Assembly (NCBI RefSeq): GCF_000265405.1
Contig: NC_018010.1
Coordinates: 248,001 to 312,000, forward strand
Origin: Belliella baltica DSM 15883
GTDB lineage: Bacteria > Bacteroidota > Bacteroidia > Cytophagales > Cyclobacteriaceae
Length of the DNA: 64,000 nt
Direction of reading: 5' to 3'
Below the pieces are notes generated by a model. The model had not been told where the DNA came from. It was given only the letters and a program-made list of their open reading frames with translations, and did not search any database. The position numbers and the translations under genes are program-made. Shown here in pieces: positions 51,505-59,521 of the stretch (positions are counted from its first letter, which is position 1; each line of letters begins with the position of its first letter).

Positions 51505-51700
51505 GAAAAAGAAGACCGAACCTGTTAAGATCCGGTCTGAAAATAGCAACACTATCGGACCAAACGACTATTCCTTGGCAAGTTGCTCCTCAGCAGAGCT
51601 TGCCTCCGCTTCATCGTGGTATTGTAAGTTATCCCAAACTTCTTAGAAATTGAAATACTAACTATATTTGAACAATAAAAGTGTCAACCATTTTCAGGAC

Positions 51701-52284
51701 GAGACAGTGCCGAGATTTAGGCTTACGGGTACCAATTCATTGGTTTTAAAACCTTTCAATAAAGGCTCAAGTAGGTTCATTTTTTCAAGGCGTTCTTTGC
51801 CTAATCCAAGATTGTTCATTGTTTCCCAATCAATTTGTTCCGGCTTGTAACGGTATTCGTTATTTTCCGGTGCTTTTTGTGTTGTTTCCATATTATTTTG
51901 ATTTTCTTGTTTATGTTCAGGCTCAACTTTCACTTCATCTTTTTTCATTTGTTTTTCGCCTTCTGGAGTAGGATGATCCACCTGCTTCTGAAATTCTTTT
52001 GCTTTCTCTAAAGCTTTATCGGCTGGTACTTTGAAGAATGTAAATTTGGTAGGATCTTTTAGCTGTCTGTAAAAATTTGAGAAGAAATTAGAAATCAAAT
52101 CACCCTGTTTGTCCACCCGCATAAATTCGCTTTGGTTCTTTTTTGTGGGATCAACGGTTTCCATTTTTCCGTTTTTGTCGATGCTTTTTACAGCTTGGAT
52201 TTTCATTTTTTCTTTATCCAGCACCAACAATATGTCCGATAATTGTTCGGGCTCTTCTTGCTTATTTGAAGTTTCTTCGCTCAT
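51701..52284 (-). pseudogene. DUF3945-type ICE gene, N-terminal fragment
   Basis: From ATG 52284 the fragment reads 'MSEETSNKQEEPEQLSDILLVLDKEKMKIQAVKSID' and continues to 'PLLKGFKTNELVPVSLNLGT', then runs into the IS3 end (stop at 51694). The rest lies at 49290-50176. The split is by transposon, so both parts were once a single gene of about 500 residues. Confidence 0.8.
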
Positions 52285-52384
52285 AATCTGAAAATTTTAA
52301 GATTTCAATGCCGAAAATAAAAGAAGCGTCTACTGCATTGCACTAAGTGGCATTCAAAGGCAGTATTTGTCGTTTAATGGCATT

Positions 52385-52678
52385 TTATTTAGGTGTCGGA
52401 GGATTAAAACTCTCTCTTATAAATTGATGAACATCCGACAATTTGTAATACAATTTTCCGCTTATGGTATAATAAGGCAGTTTCCCGTTAGAGCGGTAAC
52501 GTTGCAATGAACGATTGCTGATTTTAAGCATTTGAAGCAAATCCTGATTGTCGAGCAATTCCTCGCCATCAATACTATTTCGTTTCTTTTGAAAGTCTTC
52601 AATATGGTCGCCAAGGATATCAAGCCTGTCCATTAGGCGTTCCATCCACGCCAAAAATTCCATTCTGTCAATATTCAT
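52385..52678 (-). CDS. Excisionase/MerR-like helix-turn-helix protein (HTH_17)
   Basis: The 97-residue product has the DNA-binding core 'LLDNQDLLQMLKISNRSLQRYRSNGKLPYYTISGKLYYKLSDVHQFI' (about 40-87), the helix-turn-helix used by ICE excisionase-like proteins. It is one of two such genes in tandem upstream of the DUF3945-type gene, as in other Bacteroidota ICEs. Confidence 0.88.
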   Translation of the reverse strand: MNIDRMEFLAWMERLMDRLDILGDHIEDFQKKRNSIDGEELLDNQDLLQMLKISNRSLQRYRSNGKLPYYTISGKLYYKLSDVHQFIRESFNPPTPK

Positions 52679-52698
52679 CGGAATATAATTTTAAGGGT

Positions 52699-53058
52699 TT
52701 AACCTATTTTTTTATCTGTCTTTAGTTTTCTGCCTTTTTCGATATAGCTTTTGCCTTTTGCTATAAGTTCGTGTACATACTCATCACTGCTTTGTACTGC
52801 ATTGGCATTGAGCATATCTTTGATAGAACCAATAGTGTAAAAGTATTGTCCATAGATTTTTGAATAAGCAATCTCATCTTTGGTACGCATGCGCCATAAG
52901 GTTTTCTCGCTTATGTGTAGGTATTGGCATACCTCGTGGTTGTTGAGCCACAGGTCATCATAATTGGTCACTTCCAATCTTTTCAGATAGTCAGCAATAG
53001 CAGTGATACGATTGTTTAGCTGATCCCAAGCTTCTTCTTCAATGGTTATTATTTTCAT
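52699..53058 (-). CDS. Second helix-turn-helix protein (HTH_17)
   Basis: The product (119 residues from the ATG at 53058, giving MKIITIEEEAWDQL; a 20-residue upstream extension to 53118 is less likely) has 'WLNNHEVCQYLHISEKTLWRMRTKDEIAYSKIYGQYFYTIGSIKDML' as DNA-binding core. It lies 20 bp upstream of the first HTH gene and is probably co-transcribed. A role in control of excision is inferred from position. Confidence 0.85.
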   Translation of the reverse strand: MKIITIEEEAWDQLNNRITAIADYLKRLEVTNYDDLWLNNHEVCQYLHISEKTLWRMRTKDEIAYSKIYGQYFYTIGSIKDMLNANAVQSSDEYVHELIAKGKSYIEKGRKLKTDKKIG

Positions 53059-53303
53059 TGCATAACTTTTAAAGTTTACTATGCAAAGTTGAAAAGAGTG
53101 GCAGAGTTTGTCTGCCAAGCCTTGCCAATTGGTTTGGCGGTTTTTTAAAAATTTTTACAATTAGGGGAAGCCTTATCAGTAAAGGATTTTAGGGGATTTT
53201 GATTGTTTAACAATAGTGTTTTGCAAACTTTACCAATTGGCTGATATGGGCAAAAAAAAAGCAGTACGATGATGTACTGCTTTGAAATGATAGCTCAATT
53301 AAA

Positions 53304-54149
53304 CTAAAGGTCTTTATCCATATATTCTTCAAGAGAAAACTTAAGCTGGTCTAAAAATGAAGTTCTGGAACCACTTCGGGTTTTCATTCTATGGAAAGCG
53401 TGGTGCAGGTCGCCGAGAGGAATACGGAAAAGTATTTGAAACATCAGACTAATTTTTCGGATACCGATTTTTCCGTGAGAAATTACACCCGAAGCATAAA
53501 GGGCATATATCAATTCGATTATAGCATTTTTGGTGTCGGTCCAAAATATATCTTTGGAACTTTCCGGCTTTTGCAATATCACATCGGGATTTTCATCGGG
53601 ATTAATTTTTGTTAGCAGATAGGTGTAGAGCAATTCATTGGAGATAATCCTTGCAGTTTTATAATCGAAGAAAGTCGAGAATTCCGGATCTATTTCAAAT
53701 ACGATGCTGTTAAGCCCATCGTGGTAGTTAATGTTTCCACGTTTGAAGTAAGTATCATCACGGTCTGTCCGTCCTGAGCGGTAATATCTGTAAAAATCCG
53801 AATTGCAGAGGTGTTCAGTGTATTCCCGTTTAAGATTTGCCAACTGTCCAGAAAAATAATTATAATACATTTTACCGTTACTAACAGGGCAAGTGGTTTC
53901 AATGCGATATATCTTATTATAGTAAATCAGCTTACCAAGTATTTGGGGTTTAATAGAACGAAAAAAACGGATTTCTTCCTCATCGTTTTTAAACCCTTCC
54001 TCAATAAGGTATTTCTTAACTGAACCTAAAAGATCCTGAAGATACAGGGTCATTTCGTAAGCCTCATCAATCAATCTTTTGCTTTGTGATAAAATCTTAT
54101 CCTCCTTATTGTGAATTTCTAAAAGGATTTTGTCTAAAGAATATTTCAT
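53304..54149 (-). CDS. rteC: RteC-domain regulator of ICE excision (intact copy)
   Basis: The 281-residue product matches RteC-family proteins: helical N-terminal half ('LYLQDLLGSVKKYLIEEGFKNDEEEIRFFRSIKPQILGKLIYYNKIYRIE') and 'CPVSNGKMYYNYFSGQLANLKREYTEHL', then a C-terminal helix-turn-helix-like region ('ISHGKIGIRKISLMFQILFRIPLGDLHHAFHRMKTR'). RteC activates excision genes in CTnDOT. Here no excision operon or integrase remains nearby. It is the outermost recognisable ICE gene on the right. Confidence 0.9.
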   Translation of the reverse strand: MKYSLDKILLEIHNKEDKILSQSKRLIDEAYEMTLYLQDLLGSVKKYLIEEGFKNDEEEIRFFRSIKPQILGKLIYYNKIYRIETTCPVSNGKMYYNYFSGQLANLKREYTEHLCNSDFYRYYRSGRTDRDDTYFKRGNINYHDGLNSIVFEIDPEFSTFFDYKTARIISNELLYTYLLTKINPDENPDVILQKPESSKDIFWTDTKNAIIELIYALYASGVISHGKIGIRKISLMFQILFRIPLGDLHHAFHRMKTRSGSRTSFLDQLKFSLEEYMDKDL

Positions 54150-54499
54150 AGCTAATAAATTTTGTGATGCTTGCCAAATTTGAGATTTGGTTTACATCTA
54201 ATTAATTCACAAAATTTCAAACATTTAATGATAATAATTCCACAGTTTCACCCCACTGGGGAGAAATTTTTTCTAACGATGAAGACAAAAGAACCATCAA
54301 AATTCCTAAAAATTATAATAGTTAGGTCGTGAAAAGGAGTTTTAAATCACATAGATTTATTATATTTGCTAGTGATTTACAAGGAAATTAAGTAAAAATG
54401 AATGCAATGAGCACCATTACTAAATCGTTACTTGCAACGATTTCCAACAGTGTAAACCCCTCTATTTAAGCTACTTTTTGCGACATTAATCTTTTTAAA
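54150..54499. other. Intergenic stretch holding the presumed right ICE edge
   Basis: No gene or RNA was recognised. An 8-bp inverted repeat AAATCGTT-ACTTGC-AACGATTT lies at 54422-54443. The upstream region of rteC and the 3' flank of the thioredoxin gene meet here. No tRNA end or convincing attachment-site repeat was found. Confidence 0.5.
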
Positions 54500-54832
54500 T
54501 TAAAAAAACATCTCATAAAGCCTCCTTAATCTATGGTCAAGCTCCCCAATAGTAACAAGCCCATTGGATCTAAAAAACTCTTTCCCTTCAAAATAAACCA
54601 TGATTCCTGGCACAGAAAGCATTCTCAATTGTGCCGCTAATGCTCTGTTTTGCTCAGCCTCGAGGACGAGCATCTCCATTTTGGGAAATTCTTGCTCAAG
54701 CAATTCCTTGACCTTTGGGAAAAGGGTTTTGCAAACACCACATTTGTCTTGATAAAAGTAAATTAGCGTAGCAGGATGATTTTCAAGTAATGCTTGAAAT
54801 TCTTCCATTGATATTTTTTCTGTTATTTCCAT
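54500..54832 (-). CDS. Thioredoxin-like protein (CGVC)
   Basis: The 110-residue protein is a single thioredoxin fold with redox motif Cys-Gly-Val-Cys (about 31-34, DKCGVCKTLFP) and the cis-Pro loop 'MLSVPGIMVYF'. No signal peptide, so cytoplasmic unless anchored otherwise. The start overlaps the porin gene stop by 10 bp, so it is the third gene of the cytochrome-porin-thioredoxin operon. It likely reduces a sulfur-compound-handling partner. Confidence 0.9.
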   Translation of the reverse strand: MEITEKISMEEFQALLENHPATLIYFYQDKCGVCKTLFPKVKELLEQEFPKMEMLVLEAEQNRALAAQLRMLSVPGIMVYFEGKEFFRSNGLVTIGELDHRLRRLYEMFF

Positions 54833-56193
54833 TGAAAAGTATAGTTAGCGATCAAGTTGATATGGACTAGGTTAACTTTATTATAAACCCATCCTGGGCG
54901 TAGCTGATCATTATGTAATGCTAATTTAGTCATAATTAGTGCATGAAAAATTAATCCTGCCCCCCATGATTTGGGAGTATATTTAGCTCCAATATTTCCT
55001 TGGGTATAGGAAGGGAAAGCATATTTATTAATTGAAAATGTGTTGGGTCTAGGAAGAAAATGCATTCCAGCATGTCCATAAAGTAACAATCCTTTCTCTC
55101 TAAATACCTTCTCGTAATAGGCCGTCATTGCAGTAACCTCGCTAAATCCTTCATTCCGTTCCCTTGGGATAAAGGTAAAAAATGGGTCTTTACCCCACTC
55201 TCTTGGACTGAGATATCTCCCTTTGCCCCCGATATAGGTAAAGTTAAGATGCCAACTAGATTTCGGATTTTTCATTCCAATTCGCGTACCTACAATCCAA
55301 TTTTCGTCAAAAGGATCTTTGTATCTTAATGCTGGATTTTCATTCCCCCCATTTTTAATTCCGTGTTGGAACATGATTTGAAGTCCAGAGACCAACTTTT
55401 TTGAGTCTGTCAATTTCCAGTCTCTTTGGAATTGAGTAAGAAATGTACTTGAAATATTTTGTACATATGTATGATTAAATTCAAAAGAAAAAGCATCTTC
55501 TTCCACTACATGTTTCCAATCAAATACTGTCACAAAATCACTACTCACCTTACCTTGATATGCCGATGGATTCCCGTCAGTATCCAATCCTATGGGATAC
55601 AAACCTATCGACTCTCCTATCCCAAACCATGATGCAGTAGATCTAGGGGAAATCCTAGAAATATAATTTAGCGTAGCTGTATTAAATTTATCAGGAATAA
55701 AATTAATAATAAGCCCCTCAACAAATGTTGGAGACAATCTACCATCTTGAGGATTGATTAAGGCTGTATTAATTGGCATCCTCCCAGCGGCAATGGATAA
55801 AAGCTCGGTATTGAACTTGAATTGAAATTCTTCTAACCTTCCGAAATAGTTACGCTCTAAGTCCGTAACGTCTAATAAACCAGACTCATACCTATTCCTA
55901 CCACCTGTAACAGGATCTCTTGCAATCAAATCAGAGCTTAATATTTTCCCAAAAACAGCATACCTCCCAGCAAAGGAAAATCCTTTGAATTTTGGTGTTT
56001 GCACTTTTGCATATGCTGATTGTGCCCAAGCAAAGTCATTTTTGAAATCATCATAGTACGATGTGGACATAAAGAAACTTCTCGTTCCTAAAGTCCACTT
56101 GAGCTTTTGGCTGGATTTAAGTGAATCTGAATTAATTTGACCAATCGATACCGAACTCCACAATAAGCCTATGAAAAAAATAAGTTTTTTCAT
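54823..56193 (-). CDS. OprD-like outer-membrane porin
   Basis: The 456-residue product has a signal peptide (1-18, ending SIGQ) and a beta-barrel of alternating strands ending 'LIANYTFQWK'. Segments such as 'FQFKFNTELLSIAAGRMPINTALINPQDGRLSP' and 'RYLSPREWGKDPFFTFIPRERNEG' recur in the frameshifted paralogue at 59522-60921. Its position within a cytochrome/thioredoxin operon suggests a substrate channel for sulfur or short-chain compounds. It overlaps the cytochrome stop by 4 bp. Confidence 0.88.
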   Translation of the reverse strand: MKKLIFFIGLLWSSVSIGQINSDSLKSSQKLKWTLGTRSFFMSTSYYDDFKNDFAWAQSAYAKVQTPKFKGFSFAGRYAVFGKILSSDLIARDPVTGGRNRYESGLLDVTDLERNYFGRLEEFQFKFNTELLSIAAGRMPINTALINPQDGRLSPTFVEGLIINFIPDKFNTATLNYISRISPRSTASWFGIGESIGLYPIGLDTDGNPSAYQGKVSSDFVTVFDWKHVVEEDAFSFEFNHTYVQNISSTFLTQFQRDWKLTDSKKLVSGLQIMFQHGIKNGGNENPALRYKDPFDENWIVGTRIGMKNPKSSWHLNFTYIGGKGRYLSPREWGKDPFFTFIPRERNEGFSEVTAMTAYYEKVFREKGLLLYGHAGMHFLPRPNTFSINKYAFPSYTQGNIGAKYTPKSWGAGLIFHALIMTKLALHNDQLRPGWVYNKVNLVHINLIANYTFQWK

Positions 56194-56759
56194 TTCAAAA
56201 CAGCCACAGCTTTAGCTTCTCTGATGGGCTTGAATGGACCAAACTTATGTTGATCTTCTGTAAATTTATCCGAAAAAGGCCCAAAAGGATGATCTATCGG
56301 TTTCTTACTGATATCAGGCCAATCATTGGTAATATCTTTCTTTGGTCTAGCCATGGAGTTGACATAAGCTGCTACATCCCATGCTTGCTCATCAGTCAAC
56401 ATCGGCCTTTCATAGGTAGCACCTAGCGGCATATTGGCTTTCACATATCCTGCAAATCTTGACATTCTATAAAGTCCCGCTCCATCATTGTAACTCTGGT
56501 CTCCCCAAAGTGGCGGATAGGTATAACCTAAACCATCAAACCTCGGCATACCCTGACCATCTTCCATATGGCAAGAAACACATTGGTTATCATAAACTCT
56601 TTTTCCTGCAATTGGATTTGCTGGTCTATCAAGGAATGCTAACTCATATATCCCAACACCTTTAGGAGATTCTCCTTTTGGAACACCTTTTCCAAGCCAT
56701 TCCATATAAGCTACCATTAAAGTGACTAGCTTAATAAAAGGTTGGAATGATTCGTTCAT
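56190..56759 (-). CDS. c-type cytochrome, possibly the C-terminal half of a dihaem (TsdA-like) protein
   Basis: The product (189 residues from the ATG at 56759; the frame extends to 56792) has one haem motif Cys-Val-Ser-Cys-His (CVSCHMEDGQG, about 61-65). The preceding 'TLMVAYMEWLGKGVPKGESPKGVGIYELAFLDRPANPIAGKRVYDNQC' and C-terminal 'DEQAWDVAAYVNSM' are like the second half of thiosulfate-dehydrogenase-type dihaem cytochromes, which carry another CxxCH and a signal peptide upstream. Neither is present and the upstream 120 bases do not encode them. It may be a truncated gene or a novel single-haem form needing another export route. Confidence 0.75.
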   Translation of the reverse strand: MNESFQPFIKLVTLMVAYMEWLGKGVPKGESPKGVGIYELAFLDRPANPIAGKRVYDNQCVSCHMEDGQGMPRFDGLGYTYPPLWGDQSYNDGAGLYRMSRFAGYVKANMPLGATYERPMLTDEQAWDVAAYVNSMARPKKDITNDWPDISKKPIDHPFGPFSDKFTEDQHKFGPFKPIREAKAVAVLK

Positions 56760-56810
56760 AATTTCGAGGTTATCATGCTTACATAATTGCATTTTTCAAG
56801 ATTCGAAAAA

Positions 56811-56826
56811 TGTGATATTTCTCACA
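56811..56826. promoter_or_regulatory. Crp/Fnr-like site before the cytochrome-porin-thioredoxin operon
   Basis: TGTGA-TATTTC-TCACA is an exact match to the Crp palindrome TGTGA-N6-TCACA, 52 nt before the preferred start of the cytochrome gene. Confidence 0.65.
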
Positions 56827-56911
56827 TGAAACCATTGAAGTTAAAAATTTTTTACTTGATTAAGATAATATTTCCAAATCAAATTGGGACAAAAGCAAAA
56901 CATAAATCACT

Positions 56912-58057
56912 TTACAGCTTCGCAAAAACTTGAACACGAACACTGACCAATAAGGTAATTCCCAATCCAGTCAAAGCAATCAAAATAAATGATGTTTTCA
57001 AACTTGATAGTTCAGCAATAAAACCAATCAACGGAGGTCCGATCAAAAACCCAAAGAAAGAAATGGTAGAGACTATGGCCAAAGCCACCCCAGGTGAATA
57101 TAATTCAGACCTTCCCGCAACACTGTAAGAAACAGGTATCACAGAGGCTACACCAAGTCCGACGAGTAGAAAACCAATGATAGCAGGCCCAGTAATTGGA
57201 AAAAAAACAGAAATTAGTAATCCTGAGAAGATCAAAATCCCACTTCCGCGAAGGATCACTAATCTCCCAAATTTATTATTCAAACGATCTGAGATAAACC
57301 TTCCTGAAGCCATCGCTGCCATAAATGAAACATAGCCAACAGCTACATAACTTGGATGAACTTCGACTACTTTCTTGAAATACACTCCACTCCAATCAAA
57401 CATACATCCTTCTGCCAACATCCCAAGAAAAGCAATTGCACCAATTCTCAACAGGAGACTATCAGGTCTCTTCAGTACTAAACCTCCATCAGCTTTTGGA
57501 TTTTCTTCTTTGACCAAGAAACCTTGAGAAATAACAATGATAAGCAGTACCATAAATGATACCAGCAGGTAATGGAATTTTGGCACAATATCAAAATATA
57601 TCATTCCTGCTCCAATTCCTGCTCCCGTAAATCCTGCTAGACTCCACAAACCATGAAAAGAAGCCAAAATACTCCTCCCATACATATCTTCCAAGGCAAG
57701 AGCTTGAGTGTTCAAAGAAATGTTCATCAAATTTCCTATCATTCCAAAAACCACAATAACAGGGATCAAAGTCCAAATGGTGGTGCTGAACCCAATCAGT
57801 GGAAGAAAAATCATATAACCCACAGCACCAAATACAATCACCATTTTACTCCCGTAGCGATGCACGAGCCACCCCGCTAAAGGCAATGCCATCAAAGATC
57901 CGATTGGAAGACCTAACAAAAGTGTACCTAATTGAGATTCTGAAAGTTCGAATTTGGCCTGTACATCGGGAATACGAGAGGCCCAAGAAGCAAAGCATAG
58001 GCCTGCCAAAAAAAATAAACTGCCCAAAGCGGCTCTTCTCTTCTGCAATAAAGTCAT
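56912..58057 (-). CDS. Major-facilitator-superfamily transporter
   Basis: The 381-residue product has 12 apparent membrane helices. Motif A-like GLPIGSLMALPLAGWLVHRYGSK is in the loop after TM2 (about 45-70), with a second-half counterpart 'GRFISDRLNNKFGRLVIL'. It falls in the group of fosmidomycin- or sugar-type MFS exporters, but the substrate is unknown. It is monocistronic with its own promoter region and a palindrome at 58071-58093. Confidence 0.9.
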   Translation of the reverse strand: MTLLQKRRAALGSLFFLAGLCFASWASRIPDVQAKFELSESQLGTLLLGLPIGSLMALPLAGWLVHRYGSKMVIVFGAVGYMIFLPLIGFSTTIWTLIPVIVVFGMIGNLMNISLNTQALALEDMYGRSILASFHGLWSLAGFTGAGIGAGMIYFDIVPKFHYLLVSFMVLLIIVISQGFLVKEENPKADGGLVLKRPDSLLLRIGAIAFLGMLAEGCMFDWSGVYFKKVVEVHPSYVAVGYVSFMAAMASGRFISDRLNNKFGRLVILRGSGILIFSGLLISVFFPITGPAIIGFLLVGLGVASVIPVSYSVAGRSELYSPGVALAIVSTISFFGFLIGPPLIGFIAELSSLKTSFILIALTGLGITLLVSVRVQVFAKL

Positions 58058-58070
58058 AGGTCTGGATAGG

Positions 58071-58093
58071 GTGAATTTCCAATTGAAATTTAC
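58071..58093. promoter_or_regulatory. Near-perfect palindrome before the MFS gene
   Basis: GTGAATTTC-CAATT-GAAATTTAC has 9-bp arms with one mismatch and lies 13 nt before the MFS start codon. It may be an operator. Confidence 0.4.
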
Positions 58094-58224
58094 TACTTTA
58101 TCCTAAGAGAATAGATAAATAAATTTGTCTAATTTTCTCTTGGTATTTCAATCGATTGAAAAAATGCAAATGCATGGATGGAAGGTTTTTAAGAACAAAA
58201 ATAAATCAGCAAAGTTACTATACA

Positions 58225-58305
58225 ATGGAATTTATAATCGCAGGAAGCATCGTATTAGCAGCTATTTTATTAATCAGAGTAGTGATCAAAAGAGTGTTTG
58301 GCTAA
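58225..58305 (+). CDS. Putative 26-residue single-helix membrane protein
   Basis: The frame MEFIIAGSIVLAAILLIRVV... (26 codons) encodes one strongly hydrophobic helix followed by 'IKRVFG' with positive charges at the end, as in small membrane proteins. It opens at 58225 and is followed directly by a strong hairpin. It is opposite to the surrounding genes. Such a short frame can arise by chance, so this is tentative. Confidence 0.4.
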   Translation: MEFIIAGSIVLAAILLIRVVIKRVFG

Positions 58306-58307
58306 AA

Positions 58308-58336
58308 AAAGCCACTCCAAAAATTAGAGTGGCTTT
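58308..58336 (-). terminator. Terminator after the YeeE/YedE operon
   Basis: Arms AAAGCCACTC (58308-58317) and GAGTGGCTTT (58327-58336) are perfect 10-bp complements; on the minus strand a T-run follows. It lies 28 nt after the second YeeE stop. Confidence 0.85.
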
Positions 58337-58363
58337 CACATATTTGTTTAAGCTTAAAATCGT

Positions 58364-58852
58364 TTAGTTTGGCAACTTGTCAGAAAACTTCCCATATACC
58401 CAAGTACCTGCAATCGCACTTAAAAGGGTAACTAGGATGACGGTGAACCCACTACCTATCTGAGCAAACAATGGCCCTGGACAAGCACCAGTCAATGCCC
58501 AGCCTAGTCCAAAGATGAATCCACCAATGATCTGACCTTTTCTAAATTCTTTTTTGGGGATATTTACGGTTTCACCCTTCATCGTTTTGATATTGAATTT
58601 TTTGATCAAAAAGATGGATAAGGCTCCAACTGCGATCGCTGATCCAATCACTCCATACATAAAGAATGATTGCAATCTGAACATCTCTTGAATTCTAAAC
58701 CAAGAAACAATTTCAGCTTTGACGAATACAGTTCCGAATAGAATACCAATGATCAAGTATTTCAACAATCCATCTTTACTTTCCTGCATATTAGGCGCTT
58801 CGCACTCTACAGGCTGTGTATTTTTTATATTTTCTGCTACTTTCATTTTCAT
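58364..58852 (-). CDS. YeeE/YedE family protein, second subunit (DUF6691 type)
   Basis: The 162-residue membrane protein has four hydrophobic helices and the YeeE signature 'GGFIFGLGWALTGACPGPLFAQIGSG' (about 113-138), with the conserved Cys in GACPGP. YeeE/TsuA proteins take up thiosulfate through hydrogen bonds with conserved cysteines. It follows the first subunit by 7 bp and is translated as a pair with it. The N-terminal stretch 'KMKVAENIKNTQPVECEAPNM' is cytoplasmic. Confidence 0.9.
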   Translation of the reverse strand: MKMKVAENIKNTQPVECEAPNMQESKDGLLKYLIIGILFGTVFVKAEIVSWFRIQEMFRLQSFFMYGVIGSAIAVGALSIFLIKKFNIKTMKGETVNIPKKEFRKGQIIGGFIFGLGWALTGACPGPLFAQIGSGFTVILVTLLSAIAGTWVYGKFSDKLPN

Positions 58853-58859
58853 TCAAATT

Positions 58860-59441
58860 TTAAAATCCTACCATTTTCATCAAAGGTTCCAACAATACGT
58901 GAGTCATCAAGAAGCCACCCACCATAAAGAAGATCGTAGCTACAACTGATGGCCATTGTAAAGATGAAATTCCCATAATTGCATGACCTGAGGTACATCC
59001 ATCAGCGTACCGGGTTCCAAAACCTACTAGAAAGCCTCCGAATACGAAGAAAAGTAGGCCTTTTCCAGTCAATAAATTTTCCCAAGAGAAAATTTCAGCA
59101 GGTAATAACTTTGAATAATCCGTAATTCCTAAAGCAGCTAAATCTCTTTGGGTTGATTCCGCTACTACGATAGCATCTGGATTTGAAATGAAAGTTGTTG
59201 CAAAAAAACCACCCAAAAGTACTCCTACCACGAATACGATATTCCACATTTCCTTTCTCCAATTGTAAGTAAAGAAAGGGATATTTGCAGGCACACACAT
59301 GGCACACACATGTCTCAAAGATGACGAAATCCCAAATGATTTATTACCTACTAGCAATAAGATTGGCACTGTCAGCCCGATCAGTGGACCTGCCACATAC
59401 CATGGCCAAGGCTGGGAAATCCATTCAATAAATTGTTCCAT
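58860..59441 (-). CDS. YeeE/YedE family thiosulfate-uptake protein, first subunit
   Basis: The 193-residue membrane protein has five to six helices and 'FGTRYADGCTSGHAIMGISSLQWPS' (about 140-165), the conserved cysteine motif GCTSGH of the YedE group. With the second protein it forms the split TsuA-like transporter for thiosulfate or similar sulfur ions. The partner genes (persulfide dioxygenase, thioredoxin, cytochrome) support this. A TTTGA-TTTTTA-TCATT Crp/Fnr-like site lies 36 nt upstream. Confidence 0.92.
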   Translation of the reverse strand: MEQFIEWISQPWPWYVAGPLIGLTVPILLLVGNKSFGISSSLRHVCAMCVPANIPFFTYNWRKEMWNIVFVVGVLLGGFFATTFISNPDAIVVAESTQRDLAALGITDYSKLLPAEIFSWENLLTGKGLLFFVFGGFLVGFGTRYADGCTSGHAIMGISSLQWPSVVATIFFMVGGFLMTHVLLEPLMKMVGF

Positions 59442-59476
59442 TTTACTTTATTAATTTTAGTTATTTGTTTTTTTTA

Positions 59477-59492
59477 TTTGATTTTTATCATT
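59477..59492. promoter_or_regulatory. Crp/Fnr-like site before the YeeE/YedE operon
   Basis: TTTGA-TTTTTA-TCATT matches the Fnr-type core TTGAT-N4-ATCA and the Crp layout loosely; 36 nt before the start codon. Confidence 0.45.
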
Positions 59493-59521
59493 TGAACTTA
59501 ACTACTGCATCATCCTAAGTA

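Larger units (their letters stand above)
50180..51700. mobile_element. IS3-family insertion sequence inside the DUF3945-type gene
   Basis: The ends are GTACTGAAATAGGTTGACAC (50180-50199) and, on the other strand, GTCCTGAAAATGGTTGACAC (51700-51681), 17 of 20 identical. It contains orfA and orfB with a -1 frameshift site. I could not define a clean 3-4-bp target duplication at the two edges. Confidence 0.9.
29666..54300. mobile_element. Remnant CTnDOT-like integrative conjugative element with metal-resistance cargo
   Basis: The span holds mobC, RteC (two copies, one broken), TopB, a DUF3945-type gene, two HTH/excisionase-like genes and a long run of metal-handling genes, which is the usual content of Bacteroidota ICEs. 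Its left edge was eroded by the IS21 event. The right edge lies somewhere in 54150-54480. No integrase, relaxase (mobA/B) or tra genes are in the window, and topB, rteC, a DUF3945-type gene and mobC are all damaged. It is best seen as an immobile remnant; extent is approximate. Confidence 0.75.

Noticed and set aside
54422-54443. AAATCGTT inverted repeat as the ICE attachment site
   Set aside because: No second copy or direct repeat is seen at the left edge, and no integrase gene is present to define the core.
58125-58367. 80-codon plus-strand ORF around the small membrane protein
   Set aside because: Runs through the terminator hairpin and has no protein-like composition.
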